Made by a program: the position numbers and the translations under genes. Below the pieces are notes generated by a model that was not told where the DNA came from, searched no databases, and saw only the letters and a list, made by a program, of their open reading frames with translations. Below, piece by piece: positions 34,475 through 42,226 of a stretch of 64,000 nt of DNA (its first letter is position 1; each line of letters begins with the position of its first letter). The stretch lies in the NCBI GenBank assembly GCA_963833885.1, contig CAWHZU010000022.1, positions 124,001-188,000 on the forward strand, written 5' to 3'. Source of the DNA: JASHPR01 sp963833885 (GTDB lineage: Bacteria > Actinomycetota > Actinomycetes > Streptosporangiales > Streptosporangiaceae).

Positions 34475-35362
34475 ATGCATGGCCAGCAGGCCGACACCGG
34501 CCAGGCCGAACCGGGCGAGGCCGTGCTCGCCCAGGCGCTCGCCGCGTTCCAGACGGCGCTCGGCCCGCGCCTGATCGCCGCATACGCGCTCGGCAGCCTG
34601 GCGCACGGGGGGTTCAGCCCGCTGGTCAGCGACGTGGATCTCGGGCTCGTCCTCGACGACCCGTTCCGGATCAAAGACCGATTCACGATCCGCAGCGTGG
34701 CTGGCGCCGTGCGGGCCGGCGGATCGCCGCTGCACCAGCGGCTTTCGGTGTTCTGGGGGACGCCGTCGACCCTGCGGGGCACGGTGAGCGGCGGCAGGTT
34801 CCCCCCGCTGGACCGGCTTGACCTGCTGGAGTACGGCCGGTTGCTGGCCGGGACCGACGCCCGCGACGGCGTGGCCCGCCCTGGGCGGACCGAGCTGCTG
34901 GTGGCGGGCGCGCAATTCGCGCTCGGCACGCTGGGCGGGGACCCGGATCTGGGAGCGCGAGTCAAGGGCCTGGTCATGCGCGACCAGCGGGGTGACGATC
35001 CGGTGCGGGAGATCCGCTCCCCGGCGCTGCTGGCCTCGCGCGGGCCCCGGCGGGTGACCAAGGTCGTGCTGTTCCCGGTCCGGTTTCTGTTTACCGCGGC
35101 CACCGGCCGGGTTGGCACCAACGCGCTCGCCGCCGAGCACTACCTGGCCAGCCCGGACGTGCCCGCCACGAACCTGGTCGCCGCCGCGGTCGCCTGGCGT
35201 GCCGCGCCTCCCGCCGAGGATGCGGCGGCCGAGTTGCTCGGCCGCGAGCTGATGCCGCTCTACCTGCACTACATCGACGACCACATCGCCCGGCTTGACG
35301 ACGCCGGCCGCTCACGGCTGGCCGGCCGGTTCCGCGGGTGGCGGGCCCGGCTGCTGGCCTGA
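34475..35362 (+). CDS. Nucleotidyltransferase-fold protein
   Basis: A 295-residue protein with the Pol-beta-like nucleotidyltransferase motif GSLAHGGFSPLVSDVDLGLV (GS followed by DxD), as in aminoglycoside adenylyltransferases and related enzymes. The rest is helical, with no membrane segment. It could transfer a nucleotide to a small molecule or protein. The start was placed at the ATG at 34475, since the open frame extends far back through the cellulase gene. The substrate is unknown. Confidence 0.75.
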   Translation: MHGQQADTGQAEPGEAVLAQALAAFQTALGPRLIAAYALGSLAHGGFSPLVSDVDLGLVLDDPFRIKDRFTIRSVAGAVRAGGSPLHQRLSVFWGTPSTLRGTVSGGRFPPLDRLDLLEYGRLLAGTDARDGVARPGRTELLVAGAQFALGTLGGDPDLGARVKGLVMRDQRGDDPVREIRSPALLASRGPRRVTKVVLFPVRFLFTAATGRVGTNALAAEHYLASPDVPATNLVAAAVAWRAAPPAEDAAAELLGRELMPLYLHYIDDHIARLDDAGRSRLAGRFRGWRARLLA

Positions 35363-35412
35363 GATCTCTAGCCTGGTGCCTGCCGGTACTCGCGGGGCGA
35401 AAGGTGATCTGG

Positions 35413-35793
35413 ATGGCTCGGTCGGAGATTCCCCAGTCGGGCTTCTTGCGGAGCTTCTCGTTCGCCGCGGAGGGGGTGTGGCGCGTCGTCCGCACCCAGC
35501 GCAACATGCGGGTCCACCTGCTGGTCGGCCTGGCCGCGGTCGCGGCCGGCCTGATCCTGCGCATCGGCGCGGCAGACTGGGCCTGCGTGCTGACGGTCAT
35601 CGGGCTCGTGCTCACCGCCGAGACGCTGAACACGGTCGTCGAGGCGCTCGTCGACCTGAGCACCGACGAGTTCCACCCGCTGGCCAAGGCCGCCAAGGAC
35701 ATGGCGGCCGGCGCGGTGCTGCTCTCATCCGCCGCGGCGGTCGGCGTCGGCGTAGCCGTGTTCCTGCCCCGGCTGCTCCGCGGGCATGGCTGA
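35413..35793 (+). CDS. dgkA: Diacylglycerol/undecaprenol kinase, DgkA family
   Basis: A 126-residue three-helix membrane kinase. It has the DgkA signature: SFAAEGVWRVVRTQRNMRVH in the amphipathic N-terminus and AETLNTVVEALVDLSTDEFH (ExxNTxxE), with KAAKDMAAGAVLL before the last helix. It phosphorylates a lipid alcohol; in Gram-positives this is often undecaprenol. GAAAGG lies 8 nt before the ATG at 35413. Confidence 0.9.
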   Translation: MARSEIPQSGFLRSFSFAAEGVWRVVRTQRNMRVHLLVGLAAVAAGLILRIGAADWACVLTVIGLVLTAETLNTVVEALVDLSTDEFHPLAKAAKDMAAGAVLLSSAAAVGVGVAVFLPRLLRGHG

Positions 35794-35802
35794 CGTCCGG
35801 CC

Positions 35803-35833
35803 TTGACCCTCACGCTGCGTCGGGCCGCAGACT
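35803..35833 (+). promoter_or_regulatory. MerR-type promoter with 19-bp spacer
   Basis: TTGACC (35803-35808), 19-bp spacer, CAGACT (35828-35833). An imperfect dyad CCTCACG-CTG-CGTCGGG (35808-35824) lies in the spacer, as expected for MerR autoregulation by DNA untwisting. The predicted start site is at about 35841, the first base of the GTG codon, so the mRNA is probably leaderless. Confidence 0.6.
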
Positions 35834-35840
35834 GGCTGGC

Positions 35841-36614
35841 GTGAACGACGACGAGTATCCGGTCGGCGCCGTGGCCAGGCTCGCCGGGGTATCGGTGCGC
35901 ACGCTGCACCACTACGACCGGATCGGCCTGCTGACGCCGAGCGGGCGGAACGCCGCCGGGTACCGGATCTACACGCTGCCCGACCTCAAGCGGCTGCAGC
36001 AGATCCTGTTCTACCGGGCGCTCGGCTTCGCGCTGGACGACGTCGCCAAGATCCTGGCCGGGCCCGGCCAGGACGCAGCGGCCCACCTGCGCAGGCAGCA
36101 CCGGTTGCTGCGCGAGCAGATCAGCCGCCGCCGGGGCATGCTGGCGGCGATCGAGAAGGAACTGGAGGCAGGAAAGATGGGCATCGCGCTCACGCCCGAG
36201 GAGCAGCTCGAGATCTTCAGCACGGACAAAGTGAGCGGGGAGTGGGCCGCCGAGGCGGAGCAGCGCTGGGGCGGAACCGAGGCGTGGACGCAGTCGCAGC
36301 GCCGCGCCACCGCCTACACCAAGCAGGACTGGCTGGAGATCCAGGCGGAAGCCGACGCGATCAACCGGGGGCTCGCCGCGGCGATGACGGCAGGCACGTC
36401 TGCGGCCGATCCCAGGGCCATGGACCTCGCCGAGCGTCACCGGCAGCACATCACCCGGTGGTTCTACGACTGCACGTACGAGATGCACCGCGGCCTGGCC
36501 GAGATGTACGTCGCCGACGAGCGGTTCACCCAGACTTATGACGCCATAGCTCCCGGCCTGGCCAGATACACGCACGACGCGGTGCTGGCCAACGCGGACC
36601 GCGCGACCCCGTAG
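35841..36614 (+). CDS. MerR-family regulator with TipAS ligand domain (TipAL-like)
   Basis: A 257-residue regulator. The N-terminal MerR winged helix reads YPVGAVARLAGVSVRTLHHY and DRIGLLTPSGRNAAGYRIYT; a coiled coil follows (LLREQISRRRGMLAAIEKEL). The C-terminal about 145 residues (from LTPEEQLEIFSTDKVSGEWA) match the TipAS antibiotic-recognition domain that binds thiopeptides and other drugs in Streptomyces. No RBS is present, fitting a leaderless message from the 19-bp-spacer promoter. Autoactivation by a bound ligand is the likely mode. Confidence 0.9.
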   Translation: MNDDEYPVGAVARLAGVSVRTLHHYDRIGLLTPSGRNAAGYRIYTLPDLKRLQQILFYRALGFALDDVAKILAGPGQDAAAHLRRQHRLLREQISRRRGMLAAIEKELEAGKMGIALTPEEQLEIFSTDKVSGEWAAEAEQRWGGTEAWTQSQRRATAYTKQDWLEIQAEADAINRGLAAAMTAGTSAADPRAMDLAERHRQHITRWFYDCTYEMHRGLAEMYVADERFTQTYDAIAPGLARYTHDAVLANADRATP

Positions 36615-36653
36615 GGTTTTAGGCGGGGGAACGCGTCGCGGATCGGGGAGGGC

Positions 36654-37616
36654 ATGAAGCGCATCTCATGGCTGGCTGCTGCCTGTGTTCTGGGCTGGGC
36701 AGGGGTGCGCTTGGCCGACGCTGACCGCAACCGCCGCATCGAGGCTCCAGTGGCGCCACTGCTGTCGTTCACCCCGCACGTGACCGCTGCCGCGCTGGTC
36801 AGCCCGCTGGTGCTGCGCCGCAAGGGCCCGGCGGCCACCGCCGTGATCGCTGGGGCAGCGCTGGCCACCGTCGTGCTGCCGCGGGCCTTCCACCGCCGGC
36901 CACAGCCGATGACCCGCGGCCCGCTGCTGCGCGTCATCACCGCGAACCTGATGCACGGGCACGCCGATGAGGAGGCGATCGTAAGCCTGGTCCGGCGCAC
37001 CGGCGCCGACGTGCTGTTCCTGCAGGAACTCACCGAGGCGGCGGTGATTACGCTGAAGCAGGCCGGGCTCACTGACCTGCTCCCGCACGAGATCGTCGAC
37101 GTCAAGGGCGCCAGCGCGCGTGGCTCCGGGATCTACGCCAGGTACCCGCTCGGCAACGGCCTGACGATCAGGCCGATATCGATCGCCCAGCCCACGGCGC
37201 GACTGGAGCTTCCCGGCGGCCAGCACGCCGACCTGATCTGCGTCCACCCGCACCCGCCGAAGCCAGCCTGGTCGCGGCGGAACGCGGCCCGGTGGCGGGA
37301 GGAGCTGACGGTCCTGCCGCCGCCCGCGGATCCGGGCACCGAACCCCCGCGGGTGCTGGCCGGGGACTTCAACGCCACCGCGGATCACGCGTACTTCCGC
37401 GACCTGCTGCGGCTGGGGCACGTCGACGCCGCCAGCCAGGTGGGCAAGGGGCTGGTTCCCACCTGGGCGCCCTGGGGAGCCCACGGCGGCCCCGGCCTGC
37501 TCACGATCGACCATGTCCTGGTCGATCCGCGGTGCACCGTGCTAGCAGGCTCGGTGCTCCGGCTGCCGGGCAGCGACCACCAGGCGGTATACGCGGAGTT
37601 CCGGCTCCCCGGCTGA
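36654..37616 (+). CDS. Membrane-tethered endonuclease/exonuclease/phosphatase family protein
   Basis: A 320-residue protein with short N-terminal hydrophobic segments (HVTAAALVSPLVLRR and AATAVIAGAALATVVLPRAF regions) followed by an EEP domain. Motifs are RVITANLMHGHADEEAI, LFLQELTEAAV (metal-binding Glu), LAGDFNATADHAYFRDLL, GLLTIDHVLVD and GSDHQAVYAEF (catalytic Asp-His). The active site may face outside. It could be a nuclease or a lipid/sugar phosphatase. GGGAGG is close to the ATG. A CCGGCT/AGCCGG hairpin at 37610-37627 separates it from the convergent dehydrogenase. Confidence 0.85.
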   Translation: MKRISWLAAACVLGWAGVRLADADRNRRIEAPVAPLLSFTPHVTAAALVSPLVLRRKGPAATAVIAGAALATVVLPRAFHRRPQPMTRGPLLRVITANLMHGHADEEAIVSLVRRTGADVLFLQELTEAAVITLKQAGLTDLLPHEIVDVKGASARGSGIYARYPLGNGLTIRPISIAQPTARLELPGGQHADLICVHPHPPKPAWSRRNAARWREELTVLPPPADPGTEPPRVLAGDFNATADHAYFRDLLRLGHVDAASQVGKGLVPTWAPWGAHGGPGLLTIDHVLVDPRCTVLAGSVLRLPGSDHQAVYAEFRLPG

Positions 37617-37632
37617 GCCCAGCCGGCCCGCG

Positions 37633-38433
37633 CTACGACGCGGCCGCGCCGCTCAGGTTTTCCTCGTTGAGCTGCGCCAGCCAGTCGCGGCTCGCCACGG
37701 CGATCCTGGCTGGTATCCCGAGCTCGCCAAGCAGGTCGGCCGCCGCGGCCATCTCGTCGGTGCGCCGGGCGGCGTGGGTGATGCTGCCCTGCTCGAGGCG
37801 GTCGAGCATGTCCATGCCGATGTCCTCGGCGATGTTCTCGCGCAGCCAGTCCTCGCAGCCGGCGACGCGGCCGGCCCGCAGCGACTCGGTCACCGCTGCC
37901 GCCATCCCCTTGTAGAACACGCTGCGGCACAGCTTGCGGCTGGCCGCGGCGCCCGCCGGCCCGGCGATGGCTTCGGCGTTCCCGCCGAGGCCGGTCAGCG
38001 CCGCGGCGACCGGGACCGCCGCCTCCCCGCTCACCAGCATCGGCGTCCGGATACCGCGGCCGGGAACCGGGGCCATCATCGCCACATCGGCGAAGGCGAT
38101 CCTCCGCTGCCCCGCACTGGCCGCGAGCCGCTGCTTGAGGCCGGCAGAGGATGTGTTCAGGTCCGCGTAAAGCACACCCGGCGACAGGCCAGGAGCCGCG
38201 GCGTTGAAGGCGCCCTCGGCCTCGTGCGCCGTGGTCAGGCTGAGCACGAGATCCGCCCCGGCGCAGGCTTCGGCGTCGCTGCTGGTCGCGACGACCCCTT
38301 CTGGCGCGGCGACCGCGGGGTCGTAGCCGCGCACGGTCACCCCGGTTGCGACCAGGTCACGGCCGATCGTCGAACCGGCCTCGCCGAGCCCGAGCACGGC
38401 GACCACCCTGATCCCGGCGTGTTCCTCGCTCAC
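37633..38433 (-). CDS. NAD(P)-binding beta-hydroxyacid dehydrogenase-like protein (DUF1932)
   Basis: A 266-residue protein with Rossmann motif VVAVLGLGEAGSTIGRDLVA and a C-terminal helical DUF1932 domain (ASRKLCRSVFYKGMAAAVTE with the conserved Lys, and ENIAEDIGMDMLDRLEQGSI). It resembles 6-phosphogluconate/3-hydroxyisobutyrate dehydrogenases, but the substrate is unknown. The GTG at 38433 has GGAAGGAG 5 nt upstream; the frame runs up to 38466. Confidence 0.85.
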   Translation of the reverse strand: MSEEHAGIRVVAVLGLGEAGSTIGRDLVATGVTVRGYDPAVAAPEGVVATSSDAEACAGADLVLSLTTAHEAEGAFNAAAPGLSPGVLYADLNTSSAGLKQRLAASAGQRRIAFADVAMMAPVPGRGIRTPMLVSGEAAVPVAAALTGLGGNAEAIAGPAGAAASRKLCRSVFYKGMAAAVTESLRAGRVAGCEDWLRENIAEDIGMDMLDRLEQGSITHAARRTDEMAAAADLLGELGIPARIAVASRDWLAQLNEENLSGAAAS

Positions 38434-38589
38434 GGTGCTCCTTCCTGCGTGCCGATCCCGAAGCATGCCATCACCCGAAGACTGCCACCCGGTTGCGAGG
38501 GGCGCGAACCGGGGCGCGGCAACGGGCGGCCAAGGGGCGGGGCCGAGGTCCCGGAGTACTGACCGCTCCGGACCGGGCAGACTGGGCGG

Positions 38590-39081
38590 GTGAACGTGCT
38601 GACCGTCGTCGAGCTTGGCGGGTCATCCGTGGTGCTGCGCCGCGCCGTGGCGGCGGACGTGCCGACGATCGTGAGCCTGCTCGCAGCCGACCAACTCGGG
38701 GCGACCAGGGATGGCGTGACGACACCTGATGAGCTGGCCAGCTACCAGCGCGCGTTTCGCGAAATCGACCGCGACCCGGCGCACCTCCTTGTAGTCGCGC
38801 AGTCCGGCGCGGACGTCGTGGCCACCCTCCAGCTCTCGTTCATCCCCGGCCTGGCCCGCCACGGCGCGCTGCGGGCGCAGATCGAGGCCGTCCGAGTGGC
38901 CGACGCCTGGCGCGGCCACGGTCTCGGCGCCGCGATGATGGCCTGGGCCATCGCCGAGGCGCGGCGCCGGGGGTGCGCCCTGGTGCAGCTGACCAGCGAC
39001 AAATCGCGGACGTCCGCGCACCGCTTCTACGAGCGGCTCGGCTTCGTCGCAACCCACGAGGGAATGAAGCTCGCGCTCTGA
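38590..39081 (+). CDS. GNAT-family N-acetyltransferase
   Basis: A 163-residue acetyltransferase. Motif A is AVRVADAWRGHGLGAAMMAW, followed by EARRRGCALVQLTSDKSRTS and HRFYERLGFVATHEG. It is a typical single-domain GNAT of small-molecule type. GTG start, no obvious RBS. The target is unknown. Confidence 0.87.
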   Translation: MNVLTVVELGGSSVVLRRAVAADVPTIVSLLAADQLGATRDGVTTPDELASYQRAFREIDRDPAHLLVVAQSGADVVATLQLSFIPGLARHGALRAQIEAVRVADAWRGHGLGAAMMAWAIAEARRRGCALVQLTSDKSRTSAHRFYERLGFVATHEGMKLAL

Positions 39082-39130
39082 ACGGCGGCTCGACCGGGCA
39101 TGCCGACCGGAGCCACGCAGCGCCGACCGG

Positions 39131-40351
39131 TCAGGATCCGGCCGCCAGGCGGGCCGCCTTGGTGGTCAGGTACTGCTGTTCCCGCAGGTTCGTGGCGCGG
39201 GCGGCGGCGGCGCGGAACTCGGCTACCGCGGCAGCCGGGTCGCCGGCCTGCTCGAGCAGGTGGGCGCGCACCGCGTGCAGCCGGTGGTGGTCGCCCAGCC
39301 GCTGGTCCAGGCCGTCGAGCAGAGCCAGGCCCGCGTCCGGGCCCTGCGCCATCGCCGCGGCCACGGCCCGGTTGAGCCGCACCATCGGGTTCTGGGTCAT
39401 CGACTCGAGCAGGCCATAGAGGGTCAGGATCTGCGGCCAGTCGGTGCTGTCGTGCCCGGGGGCCTGGTCGTGCAGGGCCGCGATCGACGCCTGGATCTGG
39501 TACTCGCCGACCTGTCCCCGGCGCAGCGCCGCGGCGATCAGCCCGAGGCCCTCGACGATGAGCCGGCGGTCCCACTGGCTGCGGTCCTGCTCGGCGAGCG
39601 GAACCAGCTCCCCGCCCGGGCCGCTGCGTGCGGGCCGCCGGGCCTCGGTGAGCAGCATGAGTGCGAGCAGGCCGGTCGCCTCGGGCTCGTGCGGGACGGC
39701 GGCGTGAATCGCCCGGGCCAGCCTGATCGCCTCGCCGGACAGGTCGGTGCGGGCCAGATCGGGCCCGCTGCTGGTCGTGTAGCCCTCGTTGAACAGCAGG
39801 TACACGACGTGGAGCACCTGCGCGAAGCGTTCCGGGCGGTCATCTTGGGCCGGCAGCGCGAACGGCTGGCCCGACGCCTGGATCTTGGCCTTGGCCCGGC
39901 TGATCCGCTGCGCCATCGTCGCCTCGGGGACCAGGAACGCGGCCGCGATCTCGCGGGTGGTCAGGCCGCCGACCGCGCGCAGCGTCAGCGGGATGGCCAG
40001 CGCCGGGCTGAGCGAGGGGTGGCAGCACATGAACATGAGGATCAGCGTGTCGTCGCGCCCCGGTGGCGGGTCCGGGCTGGCCATCGACCACGAGGCGGCG
40101 AGCTCCTCCCTGCGGCGGCGGGCATCCTCGCTGCGGTAGACGTTGGCCAGGCGGCGGGAGGCCACCCGGATCAGCCAGCCGAGCGGATTGTCCGGCTGGC
40201 CGTCACAGGGCCAGGCGCTCGCGGCGGCGATGAGCGCCTCCTGCACCGCGTCCTCGGCGTCGGCAAAGTTCCCGTAGCGGCGGACGAGCGTGCCGAGGAC
40301 CTGCGGCGCCAGCTCGCGCAGCAGGTCCTCGATCGGGTGCGGCGTGGTCAC
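39131..40351 (-). CDS. ECF42-group RNA polymerase sigma factor with C-terminal TPR-like domain
   Basis: A 406-residue sigma factor. Regions 2 and 4 occupy about 1-170 (YGNFADAEDAVQEALIAAAS, LTLRAVGGLTTREIAAAFLV, PEATMAQRISRAKAKIQ). A large C-terminal domain (YLLFNEGYTTSSGPDLARTD onwards) contains helical repeats ending in AEFRAAAARATNLREQQYL. This is the ECF42 (SnoaL-lacking) arrangement, paired with a YCII/DGPF protein gene, which overlaps it by 4 bp here. In studied members the extension is needed for activity. Confidence 0.92.
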   Translation of the reverse strand: MTTPHPIEDLLRELAPQVLGTLVRRYGNFADAEDAVQEALIAAASAWPCDGQPDNPLGWLIRVASRRLANVYRSEDARRRREELAASWSMASPDPPPGRDDTLILMFMCCHPSLSPALAIPLTLRAVGGLTTREIAAAFLVPEATMAQRISRAKAKIQASGQPFALPAQDDRPERFAQVLHVVYLLFNEGYTTSSGPDLARTDLSGEAIRLARAIHAAVPHEPEATGLLALMLLTEARRPARSGPGGELVPLAEQDRSQWDRRLIVEGLGLIAAALRRGQVGEYQIQASIAALHDQAPGHDSTDWPQILTLYGLLESMTQNPMVRLNRAVAAAMAQGPDAGLALLDGLDQRLGDHHRLHAVRAHLLEQAGDPAAAVAEFRAAAARATNLREQQYLTTKAARLAAGS

Positions 40352-40749
40352 AGCTCCGGGTCGGGGGCGCTGAGCACCTCACGCACCTCGATCTGCTGCC
40401 GGATCGGCACCCCGTTCGGGCCGGGCGAGGCCGAGGCCCGAGCGGCGATCTCGACGGCCCGCTGTGCCGACTCCACGTCCACCAGGCGGTAGCCGGCCAG
40501 CAGCTCCTTGGACTCGGGGTACGGGCCGTCCGTGATCACTGGGGCGCTCATCCCGTCGCTGACCACGAACTTGGCCTGCTCAGGCCCGGCCAGGCCCTGT
40601 GCGTCAACCAGCTCGCCCAGTTCCGCCAGCTCGGCGTTGAGCGCTATCTGGAACGCGATGTGCGCCTTGATCTCCTCGGGGCTCCACTCGCTCATCGGTG
40701 CGCAGCCCGACTCGACCCCTCCGTAGTTCTGCAGCAGCATGAATCGCAT
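40348..40749 (-). CDS. YCII-domain (DGPF) protein linked to ECF42
   Basis: A 133-residue YCII-fold protein, starting MRFMLLQNYGGVESGC, with VVSDGMSAPVITDGPYPESK (DGP motif) and LLAGYRLVDVESAQRAVEIA. Proteins of this family are the usual partners or targets of ECF42 sigma factors. The ATG at 40749 was chosen over an in-frame codon at 40794 since the family starts with MRFM. It lies upstream of and overlaps the sigma gene. Confidence 0.92.
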   Translation of the reverse strand: MRFMLLQNYGGVESGCAPMSEWSPEEIKAHIAFQIALNAELAELGELVDAQGLAGPEQAKFVVSDGMSAPVITDGPYPESKELLAGYRLVDVESAQRAVEIAARASASPGPNGVPIRQQIEVREVLSAPDPEL

Positions 40750-40821
40750 CGCTCCATCCTCCCTGGTCGTGCGGGCCTTCGTGGCGCCGCTCACTCAGGT
40801 GTCACCGCCGCGATCCGGTTC

Positions 40822-40827
40822 TCGACA
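40822..40827 (-). promoter_or_regulatory. TGTCGA motif, possible ECF42 -35 element
   Basis: TGTCGA on the minus strand, 73 nt upstream of the YCII gene. ECF42 autoregulated promoters are reported with TGTCGA at -35. I do not see a clear matching -10, so this is tentative. Confidence 0.35.
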
Positions 40828-40842
40828 TCATCGGGACGATTT

Positions 40843-41682
40843 TTATTCGGCTTTCCCGGCTGGCTCCGGCTGGGGCAGGGTCTCGCCGGTCTCCAGCAGT
40901 GTCTTGAGGCTGGCCAGGATCGCCGGCCAGCCCTGGGTGATGCCCTCGAGCACGCTGCTGCCGGGGTCGAACCCGTTGTGCAGCACGGTCAGCTTGACCA
41001 CCTGGCCGAGCGGCTCGATCTCGAACGTCACCTTGGACCGGCTCTCTGCGGCGAACGACGCGCGCTGCTCCTCGCTGACCCCGTAGGCCTCCGCCCACTC
41101 CGGGCTGAACGTGTGCCAGGTGTAGGCGAGCCGGCGGCACGGCTCGGCCTCGAGCACCACCTGCTCCGCATCGGCGATGGTCACCCCGCTCGGGTCCAGG
41201 ACCACGGTGAACGCCGCTCCCGGCGCCCAGTCCGACTCCATGCAGAGCCCCCAGTAGCGGCGGGTGAAGGCCGGGTCGGTCAGCGCCTGCCAGAGCCGCT
41301 CGGGCGTGGTCTTGATGTAGGTCGTGTACACGAATTCGGTGCTGGTGGTGCTGGTGGTGCTGGTCATCGGCTCCTCCAATGCCGTCTTGAGGTCGGCGAG
41401 CGCACGTACGCGCTGCCGGTCGTACTGGTTGATCCAGCGCTCGGCGATGGCGTTGATCGGCACCGCGTTGAGGTAGTGCAGCTTCTCCCGGCCCCGCCAC
41501 ACCGTGGTGATCAGGTTGGCCGCCTCGAGCACGGCCAGGTGCTTGCTGACCGACTGCCTGGCCATGTCCAGGCCGGTGCACAGCTCGCGCAGGGTCTGCC
41601 CGTTCCTGGCGTTCAGGCTGTCCAGCAGCCGGCGGCGACTGGCATCGCCCAGCGCCTTGAAAACCTCGTCCATCCTCGCCAT
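40843..41682 (-). CDS. ArsR-type regulator fused to an SRPBCC/AHSA1 domain
   Basis: A 279-residue fusion. Residues about 1-105 form an ArsR winged helix (MDEVFKALGDASRRRLLDSL, LCTGLDMARQSVSKHLAVLE, REKLHYLNAVPINAIAERW). After a Thr/Ser linker (TSTTSTTSTE) comes an AHSA1-type SRPBCC domain (TTPERLWQALTDPAFTRRYW, SVLEGITQGWPAILASLKTL). Normally these are separate neighbouring genes. The SRPBCC cavity may sense a hydrophobic ligand for the regulator. Starts at ATG 41682 or 41673; two palindromic operators lie immediately upstream. Confidence 0.9.
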   Translation of the reverse strand: MARMDEVFKALGDASRRRLLDSLNARNGQTLRELCTGLDMARQSVSKHLAVLEAANLITTVWRGREKLHYLNAVPINAIAERWINQYDRQRVRALADLKTALEEPMTSTTSTTSTEFVYTTYIKTTPERLWQALTDPAFTRRYWGLCMESDWAPGAAFTVVLDPSGVTIADAEQVVLEAEPCRRLAYTWHTFSPEWAEAYGVSEEQRASFAAESRSKVTFEIEPLGQVVKLTVLHNGFDPGSSVLEGITQGWPAILASLKTLLETGETLPQPEPAGKAE

Positions 41683-41688
41683 CCCCAA

Positions 41689-41741
41689 ACATGCAGCCGT
41701 CTGGCTGCATGTAAAATATAGGCAGCCGTCCGGCTGCATGT
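41689..41741. promoter_or_regulatory. Two palindromic operators flanking the -10 of the ArsR-SRPBCC gene
   Basis: Site 1, 41689-41712: arms ACATGCAGCC and GGCTGCATGT, perfect, with a GTCT centre. Site 2, 41722-41741: GCAGCC and GGCTGC around GTCC, sharing the right half GGCTGCATGT. Centres are 29 bp apart. The minus-strand TATATT between them (41713-41720 region) is a good -10. Binding would block transcription of the regulator. Confidence 0.8.
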
Positions 41742-41897
41742 CAACACGGTGCCGCCGCACGCCACGCCTGGCCAGCCGGCTAACTGGCCGTCCTCCGCCC
41801 CGGTGCCGTCACCTGGCCCAGCTACCCTGACCACCCGCACTGCCCGCGCTGCCCTGCCAAACGAAGTAGGAGTGGTCGGGAAGTGCCGCCGGGAATG

Positions 41898-41927
41898 TTG
41901 GCTCGGCGGCTGGGGTTCTGGTATACA
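41898..41927 (+). promoter_or_regulatory. Candidate promoter of the compact rho gene
   Basis: TTGGCT (41898-41903), 18-bp spacer, TATACA (41922-41927). It would give a leader of about 290 nt before the rho ATG. Confidence 0.5.
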
Positions 41928-41939
41928 TAGTTCTGTGAG

Positions 41940-42199
41940 CCCGCTATAGCGGGATGCGGCCTTTCTGCGGGCCGCCCGGCAACCTTGCCGACTACCGAAT
42001 CTGTCGCCTGAACAGCCGCGAACATTCCAGGGCTTTATCGCCGAGTACTCCGAGGCGTTCCTGCCCGAAGTAGCCGCCCACCAGGGTATCTGCGGGGCAG
42101 GCGGAACTAGAACGCCTTCCCAGCGGAAATCATGCGACCTCGCGGGTGCGCGTTTCCGCGCCCCGCCACGAGCTCATTTTGACGTGCCCGAATTCGGGC
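41940..42199 (+). promoter_or_regulatory. Structured 5' leader of the compact rho gene
   Basis: Within the 484-bp gap before rho. CCCGCTATAGCGGG (41940-41953) is a perfect palindrome. GCGGCC/GGCCGC forms a hairpin right after it. GCCCGAATTCGGGC (42186-42199) is a perfect palindrome ending 16 nt before the AAAGGA RBS. Long leaders are common in autoregulated rho genes. No other gene is apparent in this gap. Confidence 0.45.
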
Positions 42200-42226
42200 C
42201 ACCGTCTTCCTCGAAAGGAATCATTT

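Noticed and set aside
41749..41949. 66-codon plus-strand ORF upstream of rho
   Set aside because: Overlaps the predicted rho promoter; Pro/Ser-rich with no RBS.
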